From: CAZXIY01 sp964640935
Lineage (GTDB): Archaea > Thermoplasmatota > Thermoplasmata > Methanomassiliicoccales > Methanomethylophilaceae
Assembly (NCBI GenBank): GCA_964640935.1
Contig: CAZXIY010000029.1
Span: 1 to 15,157 of the forward strand
Length of the DNA stretch: 15,157 nucleotides
Direction: 5' to 3'
Positions 1 to 7,762 of this stretch are shown one piece after another. Each line of letters opens with the position of its first letter. Within the stretch, counting starts at the first letter, position 1. The notes below the pieces were generated by a model that saw only the letters and a list, made by a program, of their open reading frames with translations, searched no databases and had not been told where the DNA came from. Position numbers and translations under genes: made by a program.

Positions 1-119
1 TTATTTGTTGTTGTTAACGCCGATGAATAACCAATATTACAGTAGTAGAATCAAGAACCTGATTCGTCACCGCGACAGTATATTCGCACACTGCCCGCAA
101 TAGTGTTATCCCGTCAACA

Positions 120-125
120 TTTATA
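120..125 (+). promoter_or_regulatory. TATA-like box of cysS
   Basis: TTTATA is centred about 29 bases before the cysS ATG at 152. This is close to the archaeal TATA-to-start-site distance, and no Shine-Dalgarno sequence lies between it and the ATG, so a leaderless or very short-leader mRNA is likely. The rest of bases 1-151 shows no credible gene. It does hold a 12-base direct repeat, one copy of which lies between this box and the start codon. Confidence 0.5.
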
Positions 126-151
126 CGCAAGAACCTGATAGCCGACACATC

Positions 152-1552
152 ATGTCCCTCGTGATCCACAACACGCTGACAAACAGGAAAGAAGAGTTCG
201 TGCCGATAGAAGAAGGCAAGGTGAAGATGTATGTGTGCGGGGTCACCGTATACGACGATATCCACATGGGGCACGCCAGAAGCATGATCGTGTTCGATAT
301 GGTGGCTAAATACCTCAGATACAAAGGGTATGATGTCACGCATGTCACCAACTTCACAGATGTGGACGACAAGATCATCAGAAGGGCGAACGAAGAGGGT
401 GTGGATCCCCTGGTTCTGTCCGCCAAATACATTGAAAGATACTTCGAAGATGCAAAGAAGCTCGGGATTGGGAGTGCCGACATATATCCCAAAGCGAGCG
501 AGAACATAGACAACATAATCGAAATGGTCGGCGAGATAATAGACAACGGATACGGTTATGCGACACCTGACGGTAGCGTGTACTTCTCAGTGAACAAAGT
601 AGAGAACTACGGCCGCCTGACCAATCACAAGATAGAGAATCTTGAGTCGTCGGGACGCGTTGCGCTGGACGAGCAGAAAAGGGATCCCAAGGACTTCGCG
701 GTATGGAAGGCCGCTAAGCCCGGAGAGATCTCCTGGGATTCCCCGTGGGGAAAGGGAAGACCGGGCTGGCACATAGAATGCTCGGCGATGATAAGGCGTT
801 ATCTCGGCGATAAGATCGATATACACGGGGGAGGGAACGACCTCATATTCCCGCATCATGAGAACGAGATCCTTCAGACGGAGGCGGTCACCGGACAGCC
901 GCTCGCCAACTACTGGATGCACAACGGCATGCTGCAGGTGAAGGGAGAGAAGATGTCCAAATCCCTTGGGAATTTCTTCAGGGTCAGGGATGTCGCGGAG
1001 AAATATGACAGCCACGCCATCAGATTCTTCTTCCTCAACACGCACTATATGAGCCCGCTGATCTACGGGGAAGAGGCATTCGAAGAATCGTCAACTGCGT
1101 TGAAAAGACTCTGGAACAACTACCGCGAACTGCAATCATATTCAAGAACGGCGGCCGGAGACGACGATGCCGACGATCTCATAACTTCGACCAGAGCCGA
1201 CTTCATAAAAGAGATGGATGACGACTTCAACACAAGGGGCGGCATAAAGGCTATGTTCGAGATCGCAAGAGCATCGAACAGGATGATGGCCGAGAAGACA
1301 CTTTCCAATAAGGGCTGCGACGGGATATTGGCCCTCATGAACGAATTCGACTCAATACTGAACATCCTCCCGGAGGACGATGCGAAGGACGACAAATCCG
1401 TCGACGATATCATGCAGATACTCATCGACGTGCGTTCAGAACTGAGAAAACGCAAACTCTACGACCTTGCGGATGTTGTACGCGACAGGCTCACGGAAGC
1501 AGGGATACAGTTAGAGGATACCGCAGACGGGATCAAATGGAAGAAGATCTGA
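152..1552 (+). CDS. cysS: Cysteinyl-tRNA synthetase
   Basis: This class I aminoacyl-tRNA synthetase charges tRNA-Cys with cysteine in the cytosol. The 466-residue length is normal for the family. The HIGH signature appears as HMGH at residues 38-41 and KMSKS at 267-271. The expected zinc ligands are visible: C29, C210 (in GWHIEC) and the histidine/glutamate pair of the FPHHENE stretch near 234-240. The ATG at 152 gives the canonical N-terminus, with the MYVCG motif starting near residue 26, and a TATA-like box sits at the right distance. Presence of CysRS means Cys-tRNA can form directly rather than only by the SepRS/SepCysS route used by some methanogens. The stop overlaps the next gene by 16 bases, so the two are probably cotranscribed. 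I see no truncation or missing catalytic motif. Confidence 0.98.
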   Translation: MSLVIHNTLTNRKEEFVPIEEGKVKMYVCGVTVYDDIHMGHARSMIVFDMVAKYLRYKGYDVTHVTNFTDVDDKIIRRANEEGVDPLVLSAKYIERYFEDAKKLGIGSADIYPKASENIDNIIEMVGEIIDNGYGYATPDGSVYFSVNKVENYGRLTNHKIENLESSGRVALDEQKRDPKDFAVWKAAKPGEISWDSPWGKGRPGWHIECSAMIRRYLGDKIDIHGGGNDLIFPHHENEILQTEAVTGQPLANYWMHNGMLQVKGEKMSKSLGNFFRVRDVAEKYDSHAIRFFFLNTHYMSPLIYGEEAFEESSTALKRLWNNYRELQSYSRTAAGDDDADDLITSTRADFIKEMDDDFNTRGGIKAMFEIARASNRMMAEKTLSNKGCDGILALMNEFDSILNILPEDDAKDDKSVDDIMQILIDVRSELRKRKLYDLADVVRDRLTEAGIQLEDTADGIKWKKI

Positions 1553-2556
1553 TCGGAAAAAAAGCAGAGCTGATACTCGGCGGATCCGTCGTTATCCCCA
1601 AGGGGTACAGGATACCTGTGAGGATCTCCAGATCGACCGCCGGTCCCGGTGCCGGGAACAGGTCCCTTGTATTCGCTTTCGGCGGACTCAGGGTCAAGAA
1701 GTCCATATCTTACGACGAAGGCGATTTCGAGCTTGTCACAACCGATGGACATCTCGGAATGACCAGGCACGGCGAACCGTTCCTGAATGATGTCGCTATA
1801 GAACCCGTTGCATTCCATTGTCCGGAACAGGCATTCTTCAATCTCGATCAAAGATGCATGTTCCACTGCGTCTACTGCTCATCACCGCTCCTCGACAAGG
1901 ATTCGACGAAGGGACTGACCGATGACAAGATCGTGGAAATGATCCATGGCAGCGATCAGAAGATCTATGCTCTGGCACTTACAAGCGGTGTTGTCGGAAG
2001 CATAGACGATACTGTTGACAGATTCGTGAAATGCGTCGGAAGACTGAGAAAGGAATTCCCGGATCTGCCGATAGGTGTGGAGCCGTATGTTGACAAAACA
2101 TCTCACATTGACCGCCTCAAAGAGGCGGGAGCAGACGAGATAAAGATCAACTGCGAGGCCGCTACGAGAGAAATATTCCGCAAAGCATGTCCGGATCTCG
2201 ATTACTCCAATATCTTTGATATGCTCGAATATTCAGTGAAGGTCTTCGGCAAAGGACATGTTGCGAGCAACGTCATAATCGGCCTCGGAGAGACCGATGA
2301 GGAACTGACCGCGATAATGACCAAGCTTTGCTCTATGGGCGTTGAACCTGTCATGAGGTGCCTCAGAACATCGGCCGTTACCGCAGACAACCTTTCCAGA
2401 ACGGTCGGACGCAACCCTGTGAATGAAGAGCGTCTGATCGGAATAGCAAAAGAGCAGAAAGCGATAATGTCGTCCTACGGCCTGGATACCGGGTCATTCA
2501 GGACCATGTGCTTCAAATGCGGATGCTGCGACCTTGTTCCGTTCAGGGATGTTTGA
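1537..2556 (+). CDS. Radical SAM protein with C-terminal cysteine cluster
   Basis: The 339-residue protein carries the radical SAM motif C-x3-C-x2-C at C107, C111 and C114, expected to bind the [4Fe-4S] cluster that cleaves S-adenosylmethionine. About 100 residues precede the motif. After it come a TSG-containing strand (near 152-154), GVEPYV (near 185-190) and a GLGETDEE loop (near 248-255), as in biotin synthase-like TIM barrels. The C-terminus ends in a tight cysteine group (C325, C328, C330, C331, pattern C-x2-C-x-C-C) that could hold an auxiliary Fe-S cluster. The ATG lies inside cysS, 16 bases before its stop, with only a weak ribosome-binding match, suggesting translational coupling. 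The 3' end overlaps the convergent ncsA-like gene by 14 bases. I cannot assign a substrate. A sulfur-inserting or cofactor-assembly role is conceivable from the cysteines and the cysS neighbour but is only inference. Confidence 0.9.
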   Translation: MEEDLIGKKAELILGGSVVIPKGYRIPVRISRSTAGPGAGNRSLVFAFGGLRVKKSISYDEGDFELVTTDGHLGMTRHGEPFLNDVAIEPVAFHCPEQAFFNLDQRCMFHCVYCSSPLLDKDSTKGLTDDKIVEMIHGSDQKIYALALTSGVVGSIDDTVDRFVKCVGRLRKEFPDLPIGVEPYVDKTSHIDRLKEAGADEIKINCEAATREIFRKACPDLDYSNIFDMLEYSVKVFGKGHVASNVIIGLGETDEELTAIMTKLCSMGVEPVMRCLRTSAVTADNLSRTVGRNPVNEERLIGIAKEQKAIMSSYGLDTGSFRTMCFKCGCCDLVPFRDV

Positions 2557-3469
2557 CGATCTTCGATCTCATCTTTTCGGATAATTCGCAAGCCTTGCAT
2601 TTGTCCCCCAACATGGGTTCTCCGCACTGGCACACCTTGAGTTTTCCGGGCTTGTATTGTTCGGATAACATCGGAAGAAGACTGTCGTAAGATGACAGTA
2701 TGCTGAATTTGGACCCCGGGGACCTTGCTTCCAATTCATCGATGACGTCGCGGTACTGATTCCTGAGGGCGGCTTCCCAATATGGACAGACGGCGTTATG
2801 GAATTCCATACCCGATACTATTGCATAGAGAAGGGACTCTTTCTCCGGGATCGTCCTCAACGGATAGAATCTGGGGATCAATCCCGGCTGGACCCTTTTG
2901 TGCGGCCCGAGTCTTGCGAGACGTTCCACATCTCCGCGGACGAAATTCATCATTATCGACTGTGCCATATCGTCGAGATTGTGACCTGTGGCAAGATATG
3001 TGGCCCCGATATCCTTCGCGACGGAATTCATACATTTCCTTCTGAACACGCCGCAATATGTGCACGGACTGTTGTCTGCCGCCAGCGGAGCGACATCGTC
3101 CATGGTCAGACCGAATGTCTCCCTGTACGAGATCAGGTGGAACGGTATTTCGTTCTCTCTGCAGTAACGTTCGACCATAGGTATGCTGCTGGGTCTGTAG
3201 CCTTCGATGCCCTCGTCCACTGTTATGCAATGAATCTCGATGTCACGGCGTTCTCCGAAGATCGAATGTATGAGGTGAAGGGTCAGCATGCTGTCCTTGC
3301 CGCCGGAGACCGCGACCGCTATTATGTCGCCGGGTTTGACGTTGATCTGCTTTCTGATCTCGCGTTTGACCCTTTTTTCGACGTAACGCATGAAATGCTC
3401 TGCGCAAAGGTGCGACCCGTTGTATTTGATGAATGTCACCGCATCATTCTTGCATAGGTCGCATTTCAT
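2543..3469 (-). CDS. ncsA: tRNA 2-thiouridine synthetase, NcsA/TtuA family
   Basis: This ATP-dependent tRNA sulfurtransferase of the Ncs6/Ctu1/TtuA family activates a uridine (U34 or U54 depending on member) by adenylation and replaces O2 with sulfur. The 308-residue protein has an N-terminal zinc site (C3, C6, C22, H25), the PP-loop SGGKDS at 55-60, and the three cysteines expected to hold a catalytic Fe-S cluster: C136 and C139 (PCTYCG) and C228 (CPY). A second zinc site lies at the C-terminus (C280, C282, C291, C294). GHNLDD at 162-167 is the usual family motif. A strong Shine-Dalgarno GGAGG lies 7 bases before the ATG, 15 bases after the cdc6 stop, so the gene is read as the last of the NIF3-cdc6-ncsA operon. 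Whether it modifies position 34 or 54 cannot be told here; the symbol is by family. Confidence 0.9.
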   Translation of the reverse strand: MKCDLCKNDAVTFIKYNGSHLCAEHFMRYVEKRVKREIRKQINVKPGDIIAVAVSGGKDSMLTLHLIHSIFGERRDIEIHCITVDEGIEGYRPSSIPMVERYCRENEIPFHLISYRETFGLTMDDVAPLAADNSPCTYCGVFRRKCMNSVAKDIGATYLATGHNLDDMAQSIMMNFVRGDVERLARLGPHKRVQPGLIPRFYPLRTIPEKESLLYAIVSGMEFHNAVCPYWEAALRNQYRDVIDELEARSPGSKFSILSSYDSLLPMLSEQYKPGKLKVCQCGEPMLGDKCKACELSEKMRSKIVKHP

Positions 3470-3476
3470 GTTATTA

Positions 3477-3481
3477 CCTCC
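3477..3481 (-). promoter_or_regulatory. Shine-Dalgarno site of ncsA
   Basis: GGAGG on the minus strand lies 7 bases ahead of the ATG at 3469, in the 15-base gap after cdc6. It fixes the ncsA start and shows the gene is translated from an internal site on a polycistronic message. Confidence 0.75.
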
Positions 3482-3484
3482 GCG

Positions 3485-4669
3485 TCACTCGTAATAATCC
3501 CGTGACGATGAGTCCAAAATGGCCTCTAATTTCTTTGAAAGCACCTTGGATGGTATATCTGGCACTGATATGTATTTGGTCCTTCCGCCTGTCGTTTCAT
3601 CCATCCTCACATTCGAGGTTATCAGATTCTTCTTCTCCAGACTGTCCACGTAGCTCCAGAACTGCGTATGCTTCCTCGGTTCCATATCATACTCCTCGCA
3701 CACGACTGCATAGGTCTTCTCCACGGTCGGCAAGGCGATGTAACTGTTGGTCTTTATCGCTCTCGATATAGCCAGGAGAGTGACCATTTCATTCTTGCTG
3801 AGCGATTCCAGCTTTGGTTCATTCACGATGGAGAACACAAACTCGTTGACGGACCTGACATCTTCCGCGTTGATCCTGCCGTCCTCTCTGCCTTCGGCCA
3901 TACGGGCTGCCTTATCCAGCATATCTATTGCGAACCTCGCGTCCCCGAGCTCCGAGGATATCTCCGCTATCAGCGATACGGCATCCGGTCTTATCGCCCC
4001 GGGCATAAGTGCCTCATCCACACGTGCGGAAACGATATCCTTCAGCTGAGCTTCCGTGTACCTCCCGAATCTTACGGTATTCGCTCTCTTGAAGGAGGAC
4101 AGCGTTGCATCATCCAGCCTGTCGATGACATATTCCTGGGATATCAGTATCATAGAGACAGATGCCGAGATACCTATGTTCTCCTCGCTGAACCTCGACA
4201 GCTGGTATATAAGGTCCACAGGACCCTTCTTCAGCAGAACGTCGACCTCGTCCATGATTATGATCAGACGCTTCTTCGACTTCTCGATCTGCCCCCTGAG
4301 CATCCTCAACATCTCCGACGGGGAGAATCCTCTGTCCGGGAACCCGGGGTCGTAGTGCTTCAGGCACTGGAAGATCACACCGGTCTCGGTGCCCTTCTGC
4401 CTGCAATTCACCACTATCGAATCCATCTGTATGTTGTTGCGGGCGGCGTATTCCATCATGTCGGCCACGAAACGTTTGGCCGTGGCGGTCTTCCCCGTAC
4501 CGACGCTGCCTGTGAGGAACGCCGACTCGGACCTGCCGTCCTCGACTACGGAACGGAATATCATGGACAGCCTGTCCATCTGTTCCTCTCTGCCGACCAG
4601 GACCTTCGGTACATAATCGAATGACAGCTTCTTGCCGTCCTTGATCACGACCGATTTCTTCTCGAACAT
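3485..4669 (-). CDS. cdc6: Orc1/Cdc6 replication initiator
   Basis: This is an archaeal AAA+ origin-binding protein, homologous to eukaryotic Orc1 and Cdc6, that recognises replication origins and helps load the MCM helicase. The 394-residue length is typical. Walker A is GSVGTGKTA (54-62), Walker B is LIIIMDEVD (135-143), a sensor 1 region is SMILISQ (172-178), and sensor 2 is GDARFAIDML (242-251). Residues from about 285 onward form the winged-helix DNA-binding domain, including the recognition-like segment around TKYISVP (364-370). The ATG is one base past the stop of the NIF3-like gene, so expression is probably coupled to it. Archaeal cdc6 genes often lie beside an origin. Here the nearest noncoding DNA is upstream of the NIF3-like gene at 5640-5771, facing rfcS. 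Confidence 0.95.
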   Translation of the reverse strand: MFEKKSVVIKDGKKLSFDYVPKVLVGREEQMDRLSMIFRSVVEDGRSESAFLTGSVGTGKTATAKRFVADMMEYAARNNIQMDSIVVNCRQKGTETGVIFQCLKHYDPGFPDRGFSPSEMLRMLRGQIEKSKKRLIIIMDEVDVLLKKGPVDLIYQLSRFSEENIGISASVSMILISQEYVIDRLDDATLSSFKRANTVRFGRYTEAQLKDIVSARVDEALMPGAIRPDAVSLIAEISSELGDARFAIDMLDKAARMAEGREDGRINAEDVRSVNEFVFSIVNEPKLESLSKNEMVTLLAISRAIKTNSYIALPTVEKTYAVVCEEYDMEPRKHTQFWSYVDSLEKKNLITSNVRMDETTGGRTKYISVPDIPSKVLSKKLEAILDSSSRDYYE

Positions 4670-4670
4670 G

Positions 4671-5624
4671 TCAATTCCTGCTTACGCGTATCAGTCCCGA
4701 ACAGGGGATCACACCTATACCTTTGCGTTCCCAAACATCTGCCACGATGTTTATCCCGAGGGAATCGGAGGACATATGCCCGGAAACGATGAGATTCATA
4801 TTATTCTTCCTTGCCTCTTCGATGTGACTCTCCGGGAAATGCATGCCGACGACGGTCCCTATACCGGCCTGCGAGAGCTTCTCGTATATCTCCTTCGGCC
4901 CGGACGTTCCGCCGGTCATCTTCATGGCCACCCTTCCGGCGCTGTTCTTCCTGTCCCCTACGACGATCTTCGGCGGCGAATTGAACTCGGATGCCTTCTG
5001 GAATTCCGGTATCGTCATCAGATAATCTATGATGTCCGAAAGGCGTCTTGGGGATTCCTTCTCCATCCCTTTCTCGAGGAACCTCTGCACGCAGTTGTCC
5101 GCGGCCGAATGTATGTTCATTATAGGTATATTGAGCAGCCTTGCAGCATCCACCGCCTGATTGTAGTTTGCGGGGAGCACGGCACGAGAGACCTCGGCGA
5201 TACGCGGGCCCATGAGTCCCTCGGACACATTGATGGGCACTCCGCATCTGCTGTACATCTCGTTCTGCAGGCACATGACCTCCGGGAACGGCGTGCGTGC
5301 CTGCCCCAGGGGGTGGTGGGCGACTATTCCGGATATTTCCGTTCCTTTTTCCCTGAGCCTGTCGGCGAGAAGGACCTCGCCGGTACCGATGTCTATGCCC
5401 CACATGAGATCCTTCACCTCTGTATCTGGATCGCCCCAGGAGAAACGCGAATCGGCGTACGGATTCCAGAGTCTCTCTTTGTCGAAATAGCGCTTCTTAT
5501 CGGCACCGAGGGCGTCGTATTCCCTGGCGGCATCTGCGAGGACCGCATCCACATCCGCCTTCGGACGCGGGTCGTTCTCTATCCCCGTTTCGATCGCCAG
5601 TCTGTAGACATCGATGATCTTCAT
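4671..5624 (-). CDS. NIF3/DUF34-family metal-binding protein
   Basis: The 317-residue protein belongs to the NIF3 (DUF34/YbgI) family of toroidal di-metal proteins, whose biochemical role is still unsettled. Family hallmarks are the AHHP motif (102-105), IHSAADN (171-177), and a C-terminal metal-site segment MHFPESH (261-267) followed by SGHMSSD (281-287). The start is chosen at the ATG at 5624 (MKIIDVY), matching the usual family N-terminus. An in-frame ATG at 5639 would add five residues and cannot be excluded. The reading frame stays open much further upstream, but that extension runs antisense through rfcS and across the N run, so it is not real. It is the first gene of an operon with cdc6 (1-base gap) and ncsA. 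This links a poorly understood conserved protein with replication initiation and tRNA modification. Confidence 0.85.
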   Translation of the reverse strand: MKIIDVYRLAIETGIENDPRPKADVDAVLADAAREYDALGADKKRYFDKERLWNPYADSRFSWGDPDTEVKDLMWGIDIGTGEVLLADRLREKGTEISGIVAHHPLGQARTPFPEVMCLQNEMYSRCGVPINVSEGLMGPRIAEVSRAVLPANYNQAVDAARLLNIPIMNIHSAADNCVQRFLEKGMEKESPRRLSDIIDYLMTIPEFQKASEFNSPPKIVVGDRKNSAGRVAMKMTGGTSGPKEIYEKLSQAGIGTVVGMHFPESHIEEARKNNMNLIVSGHMSSDSLGINIVADVWERKGIGVIPCSGLIRVSRN

Positions 5625-5639
5625 GAGGACTGGATGCAT

Positions 5640-5771
5640 TGCTTGGTTGATAATCGTATTTCCGCAACAGACCTGTTTTCCGCTCCGTACGGACCGGGAC
5701 AGATGCGTTGCGGCCCCGCGTGAATCGGTAAGGTTTATTTCAATTGACCCCATTGGAGGCAATCGATTCAG
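5640..5771. other. Dyad-rich divergent intergenic region between NIF3-like gene and rfcS
   Basis: These 132 bases separate the NIF3-cdc6-ncsA operon from rfcS and must hold both promoters. They contain AACAG/CTGTT with a 2-base spacer (5666-5677), the perfect palindrome TCCGTACGGA (5684-5693), and a larger imperfect dyad of about 30 bases spanning 5673-5702. The position next to a cdc6 operon makes it a candidate origin or shared regulatory site, but I do not see a clear canonical origin recognition box. Confidence 0.45.
5734..5740 (+). promoter_or_regulatory. TATA-like box of rfcS
   Basis: TTTATTT is centred about 35 bases before the rfcS ATG, predicting a short leader of roughly 9 bases. 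A GGAGG at 5755-5759 lies 12 bases before the ATG, longer than the ideal Shine-Dalgarno spacing, and would be at or upstream of the predicted transcript start. Its role is therefore doubtful. Confidence 0.4.
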
Positions 5772-6518
5772 ATGAAGGAGATATGGACCGAGAAATACAG
5801 ACCCAAAACCCTGGATGAGGTCGTGGGACAGAAGCATGTCACCGAAAGATTGAAGGCCTATGTCCAGACAGGGAATATGCCGCATCTCCTTCTCACCGGA
5901 CCCGCCGGCACCGGAAAGACCACATGCTCGCTGGCAATGGCCAAGGAGATGTTCGGCGACGGATGGAAAGGGAACTTCATCGAACTGAACGCCTCCGACG
6001 AGAGAGGGATAGATGTCGTCAGGGGTAAAATTAAAGAATTCGCAAGGACCGCCCCGCTCGGCGGAGCCGAATTCAAGATAATTTTCATGGATGAGGCGGA
6101 CGCACTCACGTCCGATGCTCAGGCGGCATTNNNNNNNNNNNNNNNNNNNNNNNNNNNNNNNNNNNNNNNNNNNNNNNNNNNNNNNNNNNNNNNNNNNNNN
6201 NNNNNNNNNNNNNNNNNNNNNNNNNNNNNNAAGCCGGAAGATGTCAAGAATATGCTGGAAACGGCACTGTCCGGCAACTTCACGAGCGCACGCGACAAAC
6301 TCGACGAGATCATGATCGGCTACGGCCTTTCGGGTCAGGATATCATAAGGCAGATCCATTCGTCGTTCTTCGAATTGGGCATCAGCGACGGAGAGAAGGT
6401 CCGCCTGATGGATAAGACAGGCGAGATCGAGTTCCGCATCATCGAAGGCAGCAACGAGCGCATCCAATTGGAAGCGCTCCTTGCATACCTCGTGATGGTC
6501 GGCGGCTCGAAGAGATGA
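5772..6518 (+). CDS. rfcS: Replication factor C small subunit, interrupted by assembly gap
   Basis: This AAA+ subunit of the archaeal clamp loader opens and loads the PCNA sliding clamp onto primed DNA. The N-terminus is canonical (WTEKYRPKTLDEVVGQ at 5-20). Walker A is GPAGTGKTT (43-51), and Walker B is the IIFMDEADAL stretch (103-112). After residue 119 the sequence enters 100 N (6131-6230). It resumes in the same frame at KPEDVKNM and continues through the typical C-terminal collar domain (GLSGQDIIRQIH, then EGSNERIQLEALLAYL) to TGA. Only about 214 residues are real, while the family runs near 320. The gap should therefore hide roughly 105 residues, including sensor 1 and the SRC arginine-finger motif, which 100 bases cannot encode. 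The gene is probably intact in the organism. Its stop abuts the paaK stop with no bases between. Confidence 0.95.
   Translation: MKEIWTEKYRPKTLDEVVGQKHVTERLKAYVQTGNMPHLLLTGPAGTGKTTCSLAMAKEMFGDGWKGNFIELNASDERGIDVVRGKIKEFARTAPLGGAEFKIIFMDEADALTSDAQAAXXXXXXXXXXXXXXXXXXXXXXXXXXXXXXXXXXKPEDVKNMLETALSGNFTSARDKLDEIMIGYGLSGQDIIRQIHSSFFELGISDGEKVRLMDKTGEIEFRIIEGSNERIQLEALLAYLVMVGGSKR
6131..6230. other. Assembly gap, 100 N
   Basis: This is an exact run of 100 undetermined bases inside rfcS, the customary placeholder for a gap of unknown size. The flanking halves of RfcS imply a true length near 315 bases, and for both halves to be in one frame the true length must leave remainder 1 on division by 3. 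Coordinates downstream of here are therefore probably about 215 bases short of the genomic distance. Confidence 0.97.
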
Positions 6519-7751
6519 TCAGTACCTGTTGTCGAATATCCTGTGGGATTTCTTCTCGCTTCTGGGCAGCTCCATGACGGACACGGCCTTCGGTATTATC
6601 GTTATGCCGATCCTGCTCTTGAATTCGTCGCGGACCGCCGCTTCGAGCTTATCCCTGACGTCGACGGCACGATCGGTTTCGAAGAACAGCGTGAGCGAGT
6701 CCTTCCCGTTCATGTGGTCGATCATCACCTGATACTCGCTGCTGACTCCGTCGATGCCTTTCAGCAGCTCGTCGATCTGTCCGGGGAATATGTTGACACC
6801 TTTCACCTTCACCATGTCATCGGTGCGTCCGATGAGGATGTCGATACGCGGGTGCTTCATTCCGCATTTGCACTCCCCGGGGATTATACGTGTGAGATCA
6901 TGGGTCCTGTATCTGATCAGCGGCGCCCCTTCCTTCTTCAGCGTGGTTATGACCAGTTCGCCGTATGTGCCGTCAGGGACGTTCTTTCCGGTCTTAGGGT
7001 CGATGATCTCGAAATAGACGTAATCGTCCCAGTAGTGGATCCCGCATGCATACTTGCAGCTGATGCCTATGCCCGGCCCGTATATCTCGGTGAGACCGTA
7101 GATGTCATAGAGCTCCACTCCGAGCTCGTTGGCGATACGGCCGCGCATCTTGTCTCCCCAGCGCTCTGAACCGATGAGGGCTTTTTTGAGATGGATCTTA
7201 TCCTTGAGTCCTTTGGACGTTATCTCCTCCGCCAGGAGCAGAGCATAGGACGATGTGGCCGTCAGAACGGTGCTCTGAAGGTCTTCCATCATCCTCAGCT
7301 GTTTCTCCGTGTTCCCGGGACCCATGGGTATCGCCATGGCACCGAGACGCTCTGCACCGGCCTGGAAACCGATGCCCGCGGTCCACAGACCGTAACCCGG
7401 GGTGATGTGTATCCTGTCGTTCTTCGTCACGCCTGCCACCTTGTAGCAGCGCTCGAACATGATGGCCCAGTCCTTGACGTCCTTCTTCGTGTACGGTATG
7501 ATGACCGGCGTTCCGGTGGTCCCCGAGGACGAATGTATCCTTACGATCCTGCTCTCCGGGACCGCTCTGAGCCCGAGGGGGTACGCGTCGCGCAACTCGC
7601 ACTTGTCCGTAAGAGGGAGTTTCTTGAAATCATCCATCGTCTTGACGAACGACATGTCCAGGTCGGCGTATTTCTTGTTGTAGAATAGGCTCCTGTCCTT
7701 GATAGTCGACAATTCTTTCTTGATTATCTCGAACTGCTCTTCCGTCATCAT
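6519..7751 (-). CDS. paaK: Phenylacetate-CoA ligase family (AMP-forming)
   Basis: This adenylate-forming enzyme joins an aryl acetic acid such as phenylacetate or indoleacetate to CoA, with ATP converted to AMP and pyrophosphate. The 410-residue protein has the family nucleotide-binding loop HSSSGTTGTP (73-82), the IYGLTEIYGPG motif (217-227), the hinge-region motif GRTDDMVKVKGVNIFP (308-323), and C-terminal lysines in EKKSHRIF (399-406), expected to include the adenylation lysine. Cysteines at 232, 236, 294 and 296 are spaced like the metal-site cysteines seen in some members. In methanogens such ligases are thought to work with indolepyruvate oxidoreductase in aromatic amino acid metabolism; that partner is not in this window. 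Start is ATG at 7751, with an alternative ATG one codon later. It sits alone, convergent with rfcS, behind its own promoter region with inverted repeats. Confidence 0.88.
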   Translation of the reverse strand: MMTEEQFEIIKKELSTIKDRSLFYNKKYADLDMSFVKTMDDFKKLPLTDKCELRDAYPLGLRAVPESRIVRIHSSSGTTGTPVIIPYTKKDVKDWAIMFERCYKVAGVTKNDRIHITPGYGLWTAGIGFQAGAERLGAMAIPMGPGNTEKQLRMMEDLQSTVLTATSSYALLLAEEITSKGLKDKIHLKKALIGSERWGDKMRGRIANELGVELYDIYGLTEIYGPGIGISCKYACGIHYWDDYVYFEIIDPKTGKNVPDGTYGELVITTLKKEGAPLIRYRTHDLTRIIPGECKCGMKHPRIDILIGRTDDMVKVKGVNIFPGQIDELLKGIDGVSSEYQVMIDHMNGKDSLTLFFETDRAVDVRDKLEAAVRDEFKSRIGITIIPKAVSVMELPRSEKKSHRIFDNRY

Positions 7752-7762
7752 CTCAAATCACG

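Noticed and set aside
2798..3457. Plus-strand frame of 219 codons opposite ncsA
   Set aside because: Antisense shadow; the minus strand has PP-loop, Fe-S and zinc motifs.
3668..4624. Plus-strand frame of 318 codons opposite cdc6
   Set aside because: Antisense shadow of a well-supported Orc1/Cdc6 gene; low-complexity His/Arg/Leu composition.
4632..5723. Long plus-strand frame (363 codons) opposite the NIF3-like gene
   Set aside because: The translation is rich in His, Arg and Cys with no recognisable fold, as expected of the complement of a biased coding frame. The minus strand encodes a clear NIF3 protein.
5625..6467. N-terminal extension of the NIF3-like reading frame across the N run to 6467
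   Set aside because: It runs antisense through rfcS and through undetermined bases, and the family N-terminus begins at the ATG at 5624.
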